Of a stretch of 64,000 nucleotides of DNA, positions 42,401-53,139 are shown one piece after another; the first letter of the stretch is position 1; the number at the start of each line of letters is the position of its first letter. Origin of the DNA: Cynocephalus volans (Eukaryota; Chordata; Mammalia; Dermoptera; Cynocephalidae); contig NC_084461.1 of NCBI RefSeq assembly GCF_027409185.1, forward strand, positions 190,918,501-190,982,500, in the 5' to 3' direction. Position numbers and translations under genes: made by a program. Below the pieces are notes generated by a model. The model was not told where the DNA came from. It was given only the letters and a program-made list of their open reading frames with translations, and did not search any database.

Positions 42401-42600
42401 GACACTGCAGAGCACAGACGGGCGCTGCCACAAAAGACAAAAAAGACCAAGGAGGCAGCAAAAGGAGAGAGGAAAAACATAGGGGCCAAGGCCACTGGAA
42501 TTTGTCTTCTGCCTGACGTTGGGTCTTAAGGCCCAGGAGACAGACCCTTGTATCTACCCGGCAAGGAACACCCCGTGGAGGCACGCAGGGGTGATCTGGG

Positions 42601-42682
42601 TTTCTGTCCTCAGATCTGGGGCGCCCACCACAGAGCAACGTGCCAGGGACTGTGGTGGGCACCCCAGATCTGAGGACAGAAA
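42601..42682. repeat. 32-base inverted repeat, 31/32 matched, 18-base spacer
   Basis: Left arm 42601-42632 begins 'tttctgtcctcagatctggg'. Right arm 42651-42682 ends with its complement 'cccagatctgaggacagaaa'. The only mismatch is C at 42622 against A at 42661. The spacer (42633-42650) is unpaired. Such near-identity in neutral DNA implies a recent event, most simply replication template switching. The right arm runs into a 'tggatgaatg' repeat that looks like an old L2 tail, so the right arm is likely the original. Confidence 0.9.
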
Positions 42683-42689
42683 TGGATGA

Positions 42690-43425
42690 ATGGATGAATG
42701 AATGAGGGTGGGGATTCGCTCCTCTCTGCAGAATGGCAGTGGCTGTTCTCTATGTGCCCACCCCTTCCTGAGAAGTGATAAGATGCCTGGTGCCTCCCTG
42801 CATCAAGGTGCTATGTTGGAACCTCAGATCACTGGTCTCATAGCTCTCCAGACCCTGCCCTGGGGTGCAAACCAGCCAGGGATGATAGCTTGCGTTTCTG
42901 GGGAAGAAGGAGGCAGAGCTCCTGGCCTGCTAAAGGTTCTGCTTCACACTCTGGGATGAGCCCATGCTACCTGGTTTTTTCTTTAAACTGCGTATAAGTC
43001 TGTGGACTGGCCTAGAAGCACTGGCCCCTGAGTCTGGCTTTCAGAAAAGACAATTCTGATACTGCAGCTATGCAGGACCTGCCTGCGTGGGACCCTCCAA
43101 TCCAAAAAGTTAGTAACAGACACAGCAACACAAGGGCAGTCACTCCCAGGGGAGGTCTTGCCTGTTTTCCAGCAACCACTGGGCCATCTTGGGTTGGCTC
43201 TGGCTCTGGCTCTGGCAAGGAACAACCGGGTAAATGATATGCTGGGTCTGCTGCTCTGGGGCTGCTGGGCAGAGGAGCGCCTCCTCCAGGCCCCTTTCTG
43301 GACCCAGGGGCTCAACCCTGCCCCGTGCCCCTGGACATGGGCCCTGCTGGCCTGTGATACACACACCTGGGTCTGACCTCCTTGGGCACTTGCTGCATGT
43401 AGCCCACAAGCTTTCCTCCTGTTGA
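42690..43425. other. Unique sequence with a short hexamer repeat, no gene recognised
   Basis: Includes 'ggctctggctctggctctgg' near 43195 (three copies of a hexamer). Overlapping frames on both strands carry no coding evidence. Confidence 0.35.
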
Positions 43426-43429
43426 ACAA

Positions 43430-43660
43430 TAATGCTAATAATAATAGTGATAACTACTATTTATTTAGCTTTCACTAGGCATAAAATGGTCTGCTAAGTG
43501 CTTTCCATCTATGATCTCCTACTTATTCTTTAAAAAGCCCTATGAGGCAGATATTCTTGTACCCATTTGAAAGACAGGGAAAATGAGGTTCAGAGATGCT
43601 GAGATCCTTGAGGTTCTGGCCCAGGCCTTTTGATTCGGGTCCTGTGTATTCTGCTCTTCC
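43430..43660 (-). mobile_element. MIR-type SINE
   Basis: 'ctactatttatttagctttc' near 43454, 'gccctatgaggcagatattc' near 43537 and 'agggaaaatgaggttcagag' near 43576. Confidence 0.8.
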
Positions 43661-43664
43661 TCCC

Positions 43665-44830
43665 CACCGCCTGCTATCACTCATCCCTGCCCCTCTTTAA
43701 GGCCCTGTCTGACTACCCGTTGCCTGTACCCTGCAGCGGAGAAGCTGGGACCCTCCTCACCAGTCCAGGGGTGGACCCTCGGTGGAGATGAGACCTGGAC
43801 AGACATACGGAGCGGAAGGGATGCCCTGGATTTTCTCCTCTTCCAGCCCACCAGACTCCCACTGGTGCCCACCACCAGCTAAACCCAAATAGAAGCCTGC
43901 TGCAAGGGAGACTGGGAAAGGCAGGGGCCAGGCCCAAGATACACAGCAGATGGGGGTTGGATGTGAGGACATGCAGGTGTGGTTAGCCCTTCCCTCCTCC
44001 CTACTAATCAAGTCTCACTCACTCCTGAACACGCCAAGCCCATGGGCCTTGTCCAGGTGTAACTGCCTCTGGCCTTTCTATGCATGTGACCTACAGACCT
44101 CCCGCCTCCCTGTGTCACTGTCCCTCTGTTCTCTCAGCATCACCTCTCCTCTTTCAGTGCTCGCTCTGGTCCAGCCCCCATCACAGTTCTCCTCCTGGCT
44201 CCCTCCCACCACTTGGAGGTTACAGACCCTTTGAGAAATGGCTGAGCCTATCCTGCTCCTGCACCAGTCTCTGCATGGACCAAGAGGCTCACGGCCCAGC
44301 TGCTCATCCAGATCCCGGAGTAGCACTCCTTCCTCGGCTGCTTCCTCTAGGGGTCATTTCTAGGATTTCTCTCCTCCATCTTCTAGGGGTCTGGGACTAC
44401 TGATATCCCATTGTTACTTCACACTCAACCAAAACCCCTTCCAGGAAGCGCTCCGAGCCCCACTCCCTGGGGACAACAGTGACTGTCACTTCCTGCTGCC
44501 CTGGCTCAAAGGCTCAGTCGCTAGTTCACCCTGCATACCCTGGAGGGGTGCACTTGCTGCCAAATGCTTTCGTTGGTCCCTCTTCTCCAAAGGAAGAAAA
44601 TGATGAAGCCCCTCCTCTGGCCAGGTGACCACTTTCCCTAGCTCTGCTTTCTTGTTATCTAGCTGCACTTTATTTCACTCCAGAATAGTAATGATGATGG
44701 TGATAAAGGTTGCAATAGCTTTAGTACTTCATGTTTAAAGCAATGGTTTTCAGGGAGTAAATGTCCCAAGTGCTGTGACTGAAAGGAACCAGGCTCTGGG
44801 CCAGGGCCAAGGGGCTGGGCTGGGCATGGG
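43665..44830. other. C-rich unique and possibly L2-derived sequence, no gene recognised
   Basis: 'cctgaacacgccaagcccat' near 44024 is reminiscent of sense L2 ORF2 end, but the match is short. Open frames are not splice-bounded. Confidence 0.3.
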
Positions 44831-44834
44831 AGAG

Positions 44835-45240
44835 GAGCACAGTGTTGCTACTATAGATGTGCTGATCAGGGTCTTTCAGTGAGGAAGTGGAATTTAAACT
44901 AAGATCTCAAAGGAAAAGCAAAAAAATGAGTCAAACAGGGAAAACATACAGGAAGGGCTGGGGCAGAGGGACTGCAAGTGCAGAGGCCCTGAGGCGGAAG
45001 GTGCTGGGAAGAACGAAAGCCAGAGTGCAGCTGTCTGGGGACAGGAGAGCTGGGGCCCTGGCATTGGCCCGAGGAGTGTGACTTACTCTCAATGTGTATG
45101 TGGGGGAGGCTCTGAGGGGTTTTAAAGTATGGATCGACACGGTCCAGTTCATGGATGCAGCCAGATCATGCTGGCTGCCTGTGGAGAGTGGCATGCTTCT
45201 AGGCCGAGAGTGGAAGTGAGGAGATGAAGTTCAGTCACTG
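44835..45240 (-). mobile_element. L2 LINE 3' fragment, well preserved
   Basis: 'gtgcagaggccctgaggcgg' near 44979 and 'gtgctgggaagaacgaaagc' near 45000, then 'gtccagttcatggatgcagc' near 45142, track reverse-complement L2 toward its ORF2. Confidence 0.8.
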
Positions 45241-45554
45241 TGGGCTTGGCACGAAGGCAGGGTGACCTGAGACCTTTATGGGAGTTGACTACTCCCATCT
45301 GCTTACAGGTCTGCCCCACCTTTTAGACAGTGCACCCCCAGGGTAGCAGCAGAGGCGGGGCTCGGGGAGGAGGGTGGGAAGGGGACACGGTCTCCCAGCT
45401 TCCTCACTCCCCATGGCTGGTTTTGGACCAGATCTGGTGAGTAGCTGGTACTTTCACTCCTCCTCGTTCCCTTGGGCTGTCAGATTCTTGCGATCCCCCT
45501 GACTCCCTGCTGCTCTTAAGCTTGCTCTGGCTTACTTGCTTTTTGTTTTGGACA

Positions 45555-45690
45555 CATGGAAAGCAGTAAAGCACGAAGGTAAAAGACTGGAAACTCTGGG
45601 ATCAGACCTGACTCATGCCCTACACATGGCACTCATGTGTGACCTTGGACAGGTGCCTGAACGTCTCTGGGCCTCTCAACACTCCTGTGA
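45555..45690 (+). mobile_element. MIR fragment
   Basis: 'tgggatcagacctgactcat' near 45597 and 'gtgtgaccttggacaggtgc' near 45637 are the sense MIR head and core. Confidence 0.75.
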
Positions 45691-45835
45691 CAGAGGTGCT
45701 GTTTGCATCATACCATTTTAAAGATGAAGACTCAGAAGGTTAAGTCACTGGCCCAAGCTCACAAGGTTGGTGAACGGTGGGTCATTGCCTGGAGTCCAGG
45801 CTGCTCTGAATGCAGTGACTGAGTTCTCTCTGGTC
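45690..45835 (-). mobile_element. MIR fragment, opposed to the preceding copy
   Basis: 'ccattttaaagatgaagact' near 45714, 'aaggttaagtcactggccca' near 45736 and 'gtccaggctgctctgaatgc' near 45796. Confidence 0.75.
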
Positions 45836-45839
45836 AGCG

Positions 45840-46505
45840 CTGAATCCCGTTCCGGGGGAGGTTCTAGTAGCATCACCCTGGTCAGTTACATCAGTGCCAA
45901 ATGATGCCTGCCAGGCCCACAGGTCTGACATAATGTTTTGGTGACTACAAGGCTACCCCCCCAGCTCTGGTGGTATAGCAACATGAGTACAAGCTGCATA
46001 ATACCAGAAGGTTCGGCCAGAAGCAGCCATGAACCCCTGAACAGGATGACTGGTGGGAAGGAACGGGGCAGGTTCCCAGCCCTGTCATTCCCCAAGACCC
46101 AGGGCAACTTGGGAGCCTGGTTCCCTGAGGGTCAAGGCCGGCTGTGGTTTACCATCCATCCCACTGTACAGCTCCCACACCCAGAAGGCTGTGGCCAATG
46201 TAAGGCCTGTGGGACACCACACTAAAATAATTGGACAATGAGCCACTCTGGGGTTTGTCTTTTGTTTCCACTAACTCTCAGGGACATGCGTGGATTGATA
46301 AGACAGCCCCTGCCCTACAGGAAACAGGGAGGCAGCTTAACTTCCCAGCACCATGTAGACTTTCTTGGTTTCCAGGCCGCTCTGAAAATTAGATGAAAGT
46401 TAGAAGTGCATCCCCAGAAAAACGCACAGACCAAGTTTTATGCACAGTCAGAAGACTCCTGGACTCTCACCTGGAGCCCCACCCAGCAATCCCAAATTAA
46501 GAAGT
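45840..46505. other. Unique sequence, no gene recognised
   Basis: No named repeat. Open frames without splice support. Confidence 0.3.
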
Positions 46506-46509
46506 AAAC

Positions 46510-46700
46510 AAAAGAGCCGACAAGCATTTTCTCTGAGCTTTACTTGGATTGACTCCTTTAATTCCAGCACCACCTATCTGAGCTAGGCACAATTATCACC
46601 CCCATTTTATAGAAAGAAAAACTGAGGCTCAGAGGGGACGTCATCTGTCTAAGGCCACATAGCTGGGAATGGATGTATCTGGTTTTGGATCAAGGTCAGA
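46510..46700 (-). mobile_element. MIR SINE fragment
   Basis: 'cacccccattttatagaaag' at 46597-46616 and 'aaaaactgaggctcagaggg' near 46617 mark a reverse-complement core. Confidence 0.85.
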
Positions 46701-46704
46701 CAAG

Positions 46705-47595
46705 CCGTAGCTCTGTTCCTTCCTCTCCCCCATCTTGTCCTCTGGCTAGTGCTGGCACAGCTCTCCCCATGGGGGAGGCTGCATCTCAGGCTGGAGCAGC
46801 CTTGGGATGCTGCCCGGCAAGAGCGAGGACGATGCATTTCACAGGGCCCCCAGCCCAGGAGCTGAACACGTCTGCCATCAGTGACACAGCTCAGCTCAAC
46901 TAGGGAGACCTGTGCCCGGCCTTGGAACTTGATGCTTGTGAGCTGCTTGGAGGCTTCCCTGGACGACTAAACCAGTGCTTGTGGTCCCCCATGACGGGGA
47001 TGATACAGGACACAGTCCAAGTCCTGAGCTGGGTATAGTCCCTTGGACAGACACAAGTGGGACTCCTAGCTCAGCAGCCCTGGAGGGGAGAGCAAGAATG
47101 GAGGCTTCTGCAGCCAGTTGTAACCGCTCAGGACTGAGATCGGTGCTTTTCATGGATTATTGTGTTTATTCCTTACGCAAACCTGATGAGGTGGAAATCA
47201 ACAGAGAGGTGGAGGCTGGGCTCAGGGATCGGCACCTGGGCCAGGGTCTCCCAGCCTGACCTTGGTGGATGGGGCTGCGTGCCCAGATGGCCTAACTCCA
47301 GAGAGTGGCCCTTGTCCTCTGATGCTCTGCTGCCCTTCGGCTGGGGGGTGTGGGATGCAAGGGTCCTCAACTCCAGTATAGTTGTGCACCCTTGAGCACA
47401 TCCCCGTGTCTCTGCACCCCCACCTTCCCATCAGCAGATGAGGGCGCCCCTGTGTGGCTCTCAGGGCCACTGGGAGGAGGAGCCAGTGGGAGAACTCATG
47501 TCATGGGGCAAAGGGTGGGCTTGGGGAGGGCCAGCTTGTTTGTGCTTGCTTCTGGGCCCTTGCTGCTGCCATGAGGGAGGGACTTCCTAATGTGG
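46705..47595. other. GC-rich sequence with one short MIR remnant
   Basis: 'tttattccttacgcaaacct' near 47165 looks like a minus-strand MIR remnant (47140-47230). Read on the minus strand it also contains AATAAA (47165-47170), which could serve as the polyadenylation signal for the candidate exon at 47876-47973. No other coding sign is present. Confidence 0.35.
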
Positions 47596-47599
47596 CTGT

Positions 47600-47670
47600 A
47601 CCTTGTCTCACCCCCTCGGGCCCTCTGTGCCTAGCACAGAGGAGGTGTGCAGTCAGTGTCTGTTGGAACG
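47600..47670 (+). mobile_element. L2 3' terminus fragment
   Basis: 'ctgtgcctagcacagaggag' near 47625 followed by 'tgtgcagtcagtgtctgttg' is the sense L2 end. Confidence 0.6.
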
Positions 47671-47875
47671 TGTCAATAGTGAAGTGTCTGGAGTCTGGGG
47701 TGCCTAGGCGTCTGCAAGGTGGACTGAGGTCATCATCCCCTCTGACCTTGGACCAGTGGAGGGTGGGCCACCTGCCGCTCCCCGCTGCCCCCAGCCCACA
47801 TGGTAGGGAGCACAGAAGCCAGAGCGGCTGTCCCCCGTCCCCAGGGCCCCAGAGCCACGTACCCTCGGTGCCAGC

Positions 47876-47973
47876 TCACAGCTGAAGGGTTCGCTCCTCG
47901 CTGTCGTTTTCACTGTCTTCCAGCTGCTCCAGGATCTCGTCCAACACCACAGACCGCTTTTTCTTCAGGGGCT
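47876..47973 (-). CDS. Candidate last coding exon of a minus-strand gene (unidentified)
   Basis: Read on the minus strand, a strong acceptor ('gggctcccacag', after about 80 bases of pyrimidine-rich sequence) is followed by 31 codons and TGA (stop at 47876-47878). The exon would begin with the last two bases of a split codon. The peptide opens PLKKKRSVVLDEIL, continues with EQLEDS and ends in an acidic Ser/Glu stretch and ERTLQL. A basic patch followed by a Leu-spaced acidic helix looks like a real protein tail, perhaps a nuclear localisation signal and short coiled coil. An alternative is an internal exon using a weaker donor 'ct|gtgagc' at 47880. I do not recognise the protein and found no second exon in the window, so this is either the only exon here or a false positive. 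No function is assigned. Confidence 0.5.
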
Positions 47974-47984
47974 CTGTGGGAGCC

Positions 47985-48235
47985 CAGATGGCAAGAGAGG
48001 AGAAAAGAACAGCCGAGACGGGTGGAGGGGCAGGAAGAGAGAAACGAGAGAGAGGGAGGGAGGGGAGAAGAGCACCACGGGGTGGGTGGGGGGACGAGAG
48101 AGGAGAAATGGGAGAATAAAAGAGCAGGAGATGGTGGGAGAGAGGAGACGGAAGCAATAAGAAAACATAAGAAATGCGGGAGAGAACCAGAGGAAGGATG
48201 AGAGACGGAAAGAGAACGGAGGAGAGAGACACACT
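47985..48235 (+). repeat. Polypurine tract (polypyrimidine on the minus strand)
   Basis: About 250 bases nearly free of pyrimidines on the plus strand ('gagagagggagggaggggag' near 48049). On the minus strand it is a long polypyrimidine stretch directly upstream of the candidate acceptor at 47974. Confidence 0.8.
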
Positions 48236-48499
48236 GGGTTAGTTTCCAGCTTCAGCACCGGGGAGCCGCCTGTCTCAGGGCTCCTTCTTCCACCCCCTCC
48301 CCATCTTCCACGGGCAGGAAAGGGAGCCCTTCAGAGAGGGAAGGAGGAAGCCTCCTGTATGAGCTACCTCCTCCCAGCAGGTCGGAGGTTGGCCGGGGGT
48401 GGGGGGAGCTGAAAACCTCCAGAGAGGGTGAGCCAAGTGCTGGGCAGCAGCTGGGGAAACAAACAGAAGGAGCTACTATTTTCTTGGAGGCCACTGACT

Positions 48500-48560
48500 C
48501 TCGTGGTGAAGTAAGCGGCTGGTATACAGTAGGTGCTCAGTAAGTGTTGGGTGAACAGAT
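48500..48560 (+). mobile_element. L2 3' terminus fragment
   Basis: 'acagtaggtgctcagtaagt' near 48527 followed by 'gttgggtgaacaga' is the sense L2 end. Confidence 0.65.
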
Positions 48561-48764
48561 GCAGAGCTCAAGGATTCCAGAGGAAGCATGGAGGGAATAA
48601 CAATTAGAGGTGGCTTTGGAGCGGAGGGACTTGGGCTTTGAAGAATGCAGAGGAGTCCTCCGTGAGGGGACAGAGGAGGGGGTTCAGAGGCCCGGCAGGA
48701 ACAAAAGCAGGGAGACGTGAACGGGCGTGGTGGGCTTAGCCACATAAGTGCCTCCTGGGCCCCA

Positions 48765-48960
48765 AGCATTACCCATAGAACACCTGCTATGTGCGACGAC
48801 AGTGCTACTCCTCTGAGCAGCCTCACAGGCAGGTATTACTATTGCCTCGCACAGGTGAGGGAACTGAGTCACAGACAGGTAGGTCTAAGGTCACCCAGCT
48901 GGGAAGTGACGGAGCCAGGATTTGAACCCAAGTCACACCTTAGCCCACGGTGTTTCAACT
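48765..48960 (-). mobile_element. MIR SINE, near full length
   Basis: 'gaacacctgctatgtgcgac' near 48778, 'ggtgagggaactgagtcaca' near 48854, 'gtaggtctaaggtcacccag' near 48879 and 'cggagccaggatttgaaccc' near 48910. Confidence 0.88.
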
Positions 48961-49189
48961 TTTCATGAAAGTCTCCAGTGCCAGCCAGAGAATGGCAGGG
49001 AGACCAAGGGTGTCAGGAGAAGGGGCGCAGGTCCCCTTGGCCCTCTAGGAAGGGAACGGGGTTGGGGAAAGCTGGGCTCTGGGCTGGCCTGCTCTGTTCG
49101 TCCCTCTGCTAGTCTAACCACTCATTAATGGGCAGCCTCACTCACAGATAAGGTGTGATTTGTACAGAGGCAACTGTAAAGAGACTGTC

Positions 49190-49370
49190 CAAATCCCCTC
49201 CCCTTCCCTGGTTCAAATACCTCCTCCTCTGTGAAGACTCCCACATGGAATAAATCACCCCGTGACCCTTTGCTTCCATCTCCCTAGAGGGCTGGGAGCT
49301 CTCTGTGGGCAGTGGCTGCATCTTTTCCACCCAGCTCTCCCCAGGCCTGGCATAGTGCTTGGCCTAGGGA
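49190..49370 (+). mobile_element. L2 LINE 3' fragment
   Basis: 'ggttcaaatacctcctcctc' near 49209, 'gggctgggagctctctgtgg' near 49289 and 'caggcctggcatagtgcttg' near 49343. Confidence 0.8.
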
Positions 49371-49371
49371 T

Positions 49372-49450
49372 GAAAAATCCGTTCTCTTCTGGGTGGTCTT
49401 GGGCAAGTGACTTCACCTCTCTGAGCCTACTGCATCATCTCAGTCCTCCC
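49372..49450 (+). mobile_element. MIR core fragment
   Basis: 'tggtcttgggcaagtgactt' near 49393 followed by 'cacctctctgagcctactgc'. Confidence 0.75.
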
Positions 49451-49739
49451 AAATCGATCCAGGTACTGGTCCCTTCTCATCTCCGTGAGTGTGCCCCTGA
49501 TCCATGCATCTCTCACCTCCTCACCAGGACCCCTGCCCCCTCATCCCTCTAAAGACTGTGTGTTGTGTCCTATCACTCCCAAGGAAGAACCCCCAAGTCC
49601 TCAGGAGACATCAGCGGAGGTGGCCCAACCCCCTTCCTCACCCAGGCTTGTGGACCTTGCTGCTCCTACCTCGAGACTCTACCTGCAGCGCCCACATCTC
49701 CCTGCATCCCCCCCAGTTCCAATGCCCCCTCCTCTAGGG

Positions 49740-49900
49740 GCCCCTCTCCACCCTCCAACCCCTGCTCTGCGTCACAACACTTCTGGCTACCGATGCTGTG
49801 GCAGGCATTTCTTTGTTTGGGACGCTGTCCTGCTCATCACTGTGTCCCCGGCCTTAGCACACTGCCTGGTACCTGGCTCATGAAATACTTCCTGAAGGGG
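49740..49900 (+). mobile_element. L2 3' end fragment
   Basis: 'catcactgtgtccccggcct' near 49836 and 'cacactgcctggtacctggc' near 49858 are the sense L2 end. The C-rich sequence 49450-49740 before it may be the same element, more diverged. Confidence 0.65.
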
Positions 49901-49904
49901 GAAC

Positions 49905-50510
49905 AGAGCTGCAGGGAAGGGGACACGACAGAGCCCGCCTGCCCCACGGCGAGGGCGAGGAAGAGGAAGGTGTGGGAGGCATCTGCCCGCCTGGGGAGCT
50001 TCGAGGCCTGGCAGCTGTACCCATCATTGTTAATCACGAGAAGGAAGAGGGGGACAGGATAGAGGGGGCAGGGAACTGCTGGCCCGTGGCTCAGATGCCG
50101 GCTCCCTTTCCTTTCTCTCTCCCTGCTCCATGCTCTTGGTTTCCTTACAATCGCCAGGCTCTGGAGGTACACAATGGCTTCTGGAAATTGAATTTGTGGC
50201 AGGTAATAGGAGCCGGGAAAGAGAAGGGCAACAAAATAGGGTCTGCAGGCCTGTCACTGACGTCCCTTCCCAGCTGCTGCCATTGGGGGCCAGGGCTGGC
50301 CTAGGGTCCAAGGGGTGGCCAGTAGCCGTAGTGGCAGCTAATTTCTTCACCGTCACGGAATTTTTTGTCCTCCGCACAGGCTGGCCACAACTCTGAGAGC
50401 CTGGCGAGGGGGCGAGTTTTATCTGCCTTCATTATGTCAGCTCAACCTTTAAAACAGATCTGGACTCAGAGCACTTCCCCCGGCCCCAGGCAGAGCACTG
50501 GCATCTCTGG
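49905..50510. other. Unique sequence, no gene recognised
   Basis: Contains CpG-bearing unique sequence around 50330-50390 ('cttcaccgtcacggaatttt') but no exon or repeat that I can support. Confidence 0.35.
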
Positions 50511-50514
50511 CTCT

Positions 50515-51130
50515 CTCTGGCCTCCCTCCCAGAGTCTGGTCTCGAATAGCAGCCAGAGGGACCTTGGTAAAACCCACACTGGAGCATGTCATTCCTTTGT
50601 CCAGACCCTCTGTGGTGCCATCTCACCTAGGAAAAAACTAAATCTGTTACATTAGCCACCAGGGCCACAGAGCAGGCCCCCATGTCACCTCTCTGAACCT
50701 ACTGTTACCACTCTCTCCCTCACCACTCCGCTCAGCCCCTCGGACCTCATCCTGCCTCGGGGCACCCGCCACTCCCACCTCAGGGCCTTTGCACCTGCTG
50801 TTCCCTTTATTTGGAATGCTCCTTCCCTGGGGAGCACTCAGGGGCCTCATCTTTTCAGTGAAGCTTAGCTGACCTTATTTAAAATTCCAAGCCCCACCAA
50901 TGTCCCCTGCCCCACACTTCCTAGCCCCCTTCCTGTCCACCTCCATCCCCAGCACTTATCCCTATCTACGTCTTACTTTTCCACTCTGTCTGCCTCCCTC
51001 GCTGGAATGTCATTTCTCGGAGGGCAGGGATCTTGGTTCTGTCCACTGCTATATCCCCAATGCCTAGAATAGCTCCTGGCATATGGTAGATTCTCAACAA
51101 ATGTTTGCTGAGTGGCTGAATGAGTGAATG
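50515..51130 (+). mobile_element. L2 LINE 3' region, over 600 bases
   Basis: 'agcagccagagggaccttgg' near 50549, 'tcagggcctttgcacctgct' near 50780, 'tggaatgtcatttctcggag' near 51003, 'catatggtagattctcaaca' near 51080 and the end 'tgaatgagtgaatg' near 51117 give the full ORF2-to-3'UTR order. Open frames are relics only. Confidence 0.93.
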
Positions 51131-51224
51131 ACAGAAAATTGAGGGTCAAGTTTAGGTTGCTTAAGTCCAAACAGAAGGAGAGACAAGGCCCAAAGCTGTC
51201 TCAACAACCTGCATTCATGTTTTC

Positions 51225-51430
51225 GTTCCCTCCCACAACAGGGGCTTGCTCTGGGCTGGGCATGGTGGTGAATGACACCAGCTCAGTCCCATCTAGGACG
51301 TTCCTGTCCTGGGGGGGAGATCGAGAAGGAACCAGACAACTGCACCCCAGGGCAGGACGAGCACTGTGATGGGGGAGGAACCTGCTCTGGTACTGGGCTA
51401 TTGGGGTGGCTTCCTGGAGGGGGTGACACC
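51225..51430 (-). mobile_element. L2 LINE 3' fragment, opposed to the preceding copy
   Basis: 'gggctgggcatggtggtgaa' near 51252, 'tctaggacgttcctgtcctg' near 51292 and 'gggtggcttcctggaggggg' near 51404. Confidence 0.75.
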
Positions 51431-51434
51431 GTAA

Positions 51435-51780
51435 AAAGACTAGAATCCAACTGACTCTCAGCTCAGGCCATTTCCATGCTGCAGTATTGTTGACTGTACT
51501 CTGTCAGGGAGCTGTGTGGGTGGCTTGGTGGCACCTACCACCCTCTGACACCTCTCAACCTCAGCCCGGGCCCACGGAGCACAGCTTCACTGCTATAAAG
51601 ACTCATGAGCCAGTTTTACCTCCAGCCCTGTTCTCTGTTCCTCCTCGTATGGCCCATTTTCCTCTGAATCACCCACCTCTAACAAATGTCTCCTCCCCTC
51701 TGGTATTTAACAGTCATGGAAAGAGCTGGACACCCTGTGAGGCAGCGGAGGCACTCCAACTTCTATCTCAGGAAGCTCAC
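51435..51780. other. Unique sequence, no gene recognised
   Basis: No clear repeat or exon. Confidence 0.3.
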
Positions 51781-51784
51781 AATC

Positions 51785-52025
51785 TCAACACCTGCAGAGG
51801 CAGGCGTAGTAGAAGCAAAAGAACCGGGTTCCAATCCTGGTCCTGCCCCTCCCCGGCGGTGGGACCTTAGGCCAGTAATTCCACCTCTGGGAGCTTCGGC
51901 TCCTCTTCTGTGATATGCGGCTCCTGGGAGCCCCAGGAATAATGGAACCAGACCATGACATGTGGATGCACTTTGTAAGCTGTGGGGTGCTCAGACATTT
52001 GACAGGTTATTGCTGTTCTCTGCAC
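51785..52025 (+). mobile_element. MIR SINE, near full length
   Basis: 'agaaccgggttccaatcctg' near 51820 is the tRNA-like head, 'gggaccttaggccagtaatt' near 51861 the core and 'gcactttgtaagctgtgggg' near 51969 the tail. Confidence 0.88.
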
Positions 52026-52439
52026 CTCTCGTTCATCTGGCACTAACTGCATTTGTGTGCATTTTTACTTGTGGACATGTCTTCTTACAAACTGATTTTT
52101 AAGCAGGTAGTGTGAACACAACATGTGTTCCAGAGGTACCAGAGAGCATACTGCAAAAGGGAACCCTCCCTCCATGGTGGTGCCAGGATGGGGGGTCCTT
52201 ACTGCACCAGCTCGCCCAGGAGATCCCTGTGGCTAATGATGATGGCTTAAACTTCCGGTGTGCCACTGCACCCCTTTCTCATCTCCCATCTGTGCCAGGC
52301 ACAGGGGCCAGACAGTTGACCAGGGGTCCAGCCCAAGGGGCACCCCTCATGCACAGCCCACCCTCAGAACCTTTCAGGGAGCAACCCACAGGGCTCAGGA
52401 CACAGCCAGGTCCCTGAGGGACTCTCTGCCACTGAATGT

Positions 52440-52580
52440 CCCCAGGCCTGCACTGGCCCTGGCTCTGTGAGTGGTGGCTGCATCTGTCTTACTGGCTGCT
52501 GTGTCCCAGGGCCTGGCACATAGTAGGTGCTCCGTGATCACATGTTGAATGTAAAAGTGAATGAATAACTAAATGAAGAA
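52440..52580 (+). mobile_element. L2 3' end fragment
   Basis: 'cccagggcctggcacatagt' near 52505, 'aggtgctccgtgatcacatg' near 52525 and 'gtgaatgaataactaaatga' near 52557. A short opposed L2 remnant ('ctgtgccaggcacaggggcc' near 52290) precedes it. Confidence 0.82.
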
Positions 52581-52814
52581 ATGAAACAGCTGCCATGGGG
52601 ATAGCAACAAGAAGGTGACGCTCTCCTTAGCAGACCTCCAGTAGCAGAGAAGCAGAGAGACAAAGATGACAGCCTGCTCGGAAATCAGCCCCGGCCCTGG
52701 CACCCCCCACCATGCACCTGTGCCAGACTAGCGTGGTGGGGGCTTCCAGGATAGTATGTGAGGGTGTGGTTATGGGGTCACACAGAGGCAGAGTAAGGAG
52801 CAACTGAGAAGTCA

Positions 52815-52870
52815 TCTGGCTGGGGAAACTGAGGCCCAAAGGGAGGGGCATGCAGCTGGAGAGAGGAGAC
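52815..52870 (-). mobile_element. Short MIR core
   Basis: 'ctggctggggaaactgaggc' near 52817. Confidence 0.55.
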
Positions 52871-52879
52871 AGGACATAG

Positions 52880-53045
52880 GACAGGTGCTTTACAACATGC
52901 AGCATCCCATCGGAATTTCACAGGCACCTTTCAGGAGGTGGGCGTCAGCACCCCTATTTTATAGGTGGGAAAATGAAGGCGCAGAGAGATGGGCCCATGT
53001 GAGGTCCCACAGCTAACACGTGGCAGCCCATGGACTTAGCCTTGT
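52880..53045 (-). mobile_element. MIR fragment
   Basis: 'attttataggtgggaaaatg' near 52956 and 'gaggtcccacagctaacacg' near 53001. Confidence 0.8.
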
Positions 53046-53139
53046 CCAAGCTGTGATGTACCGGGTAGCACCTCCTCAGGGGCCCTGCCTGGGAGGGGGC
53101 CATAGCTGGAGTCACGCAGGAACCTGTGACAGAACCTGA

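Noticed and set aside
42387..42662. miRNA precursor at the 42.6 kb hairpin
   Set aside because: Arms are almost perfectly paired and the loop is plausible, but no known miRNA seed was recognised and the recent origin favours template switching. Kept as a structural finding only.
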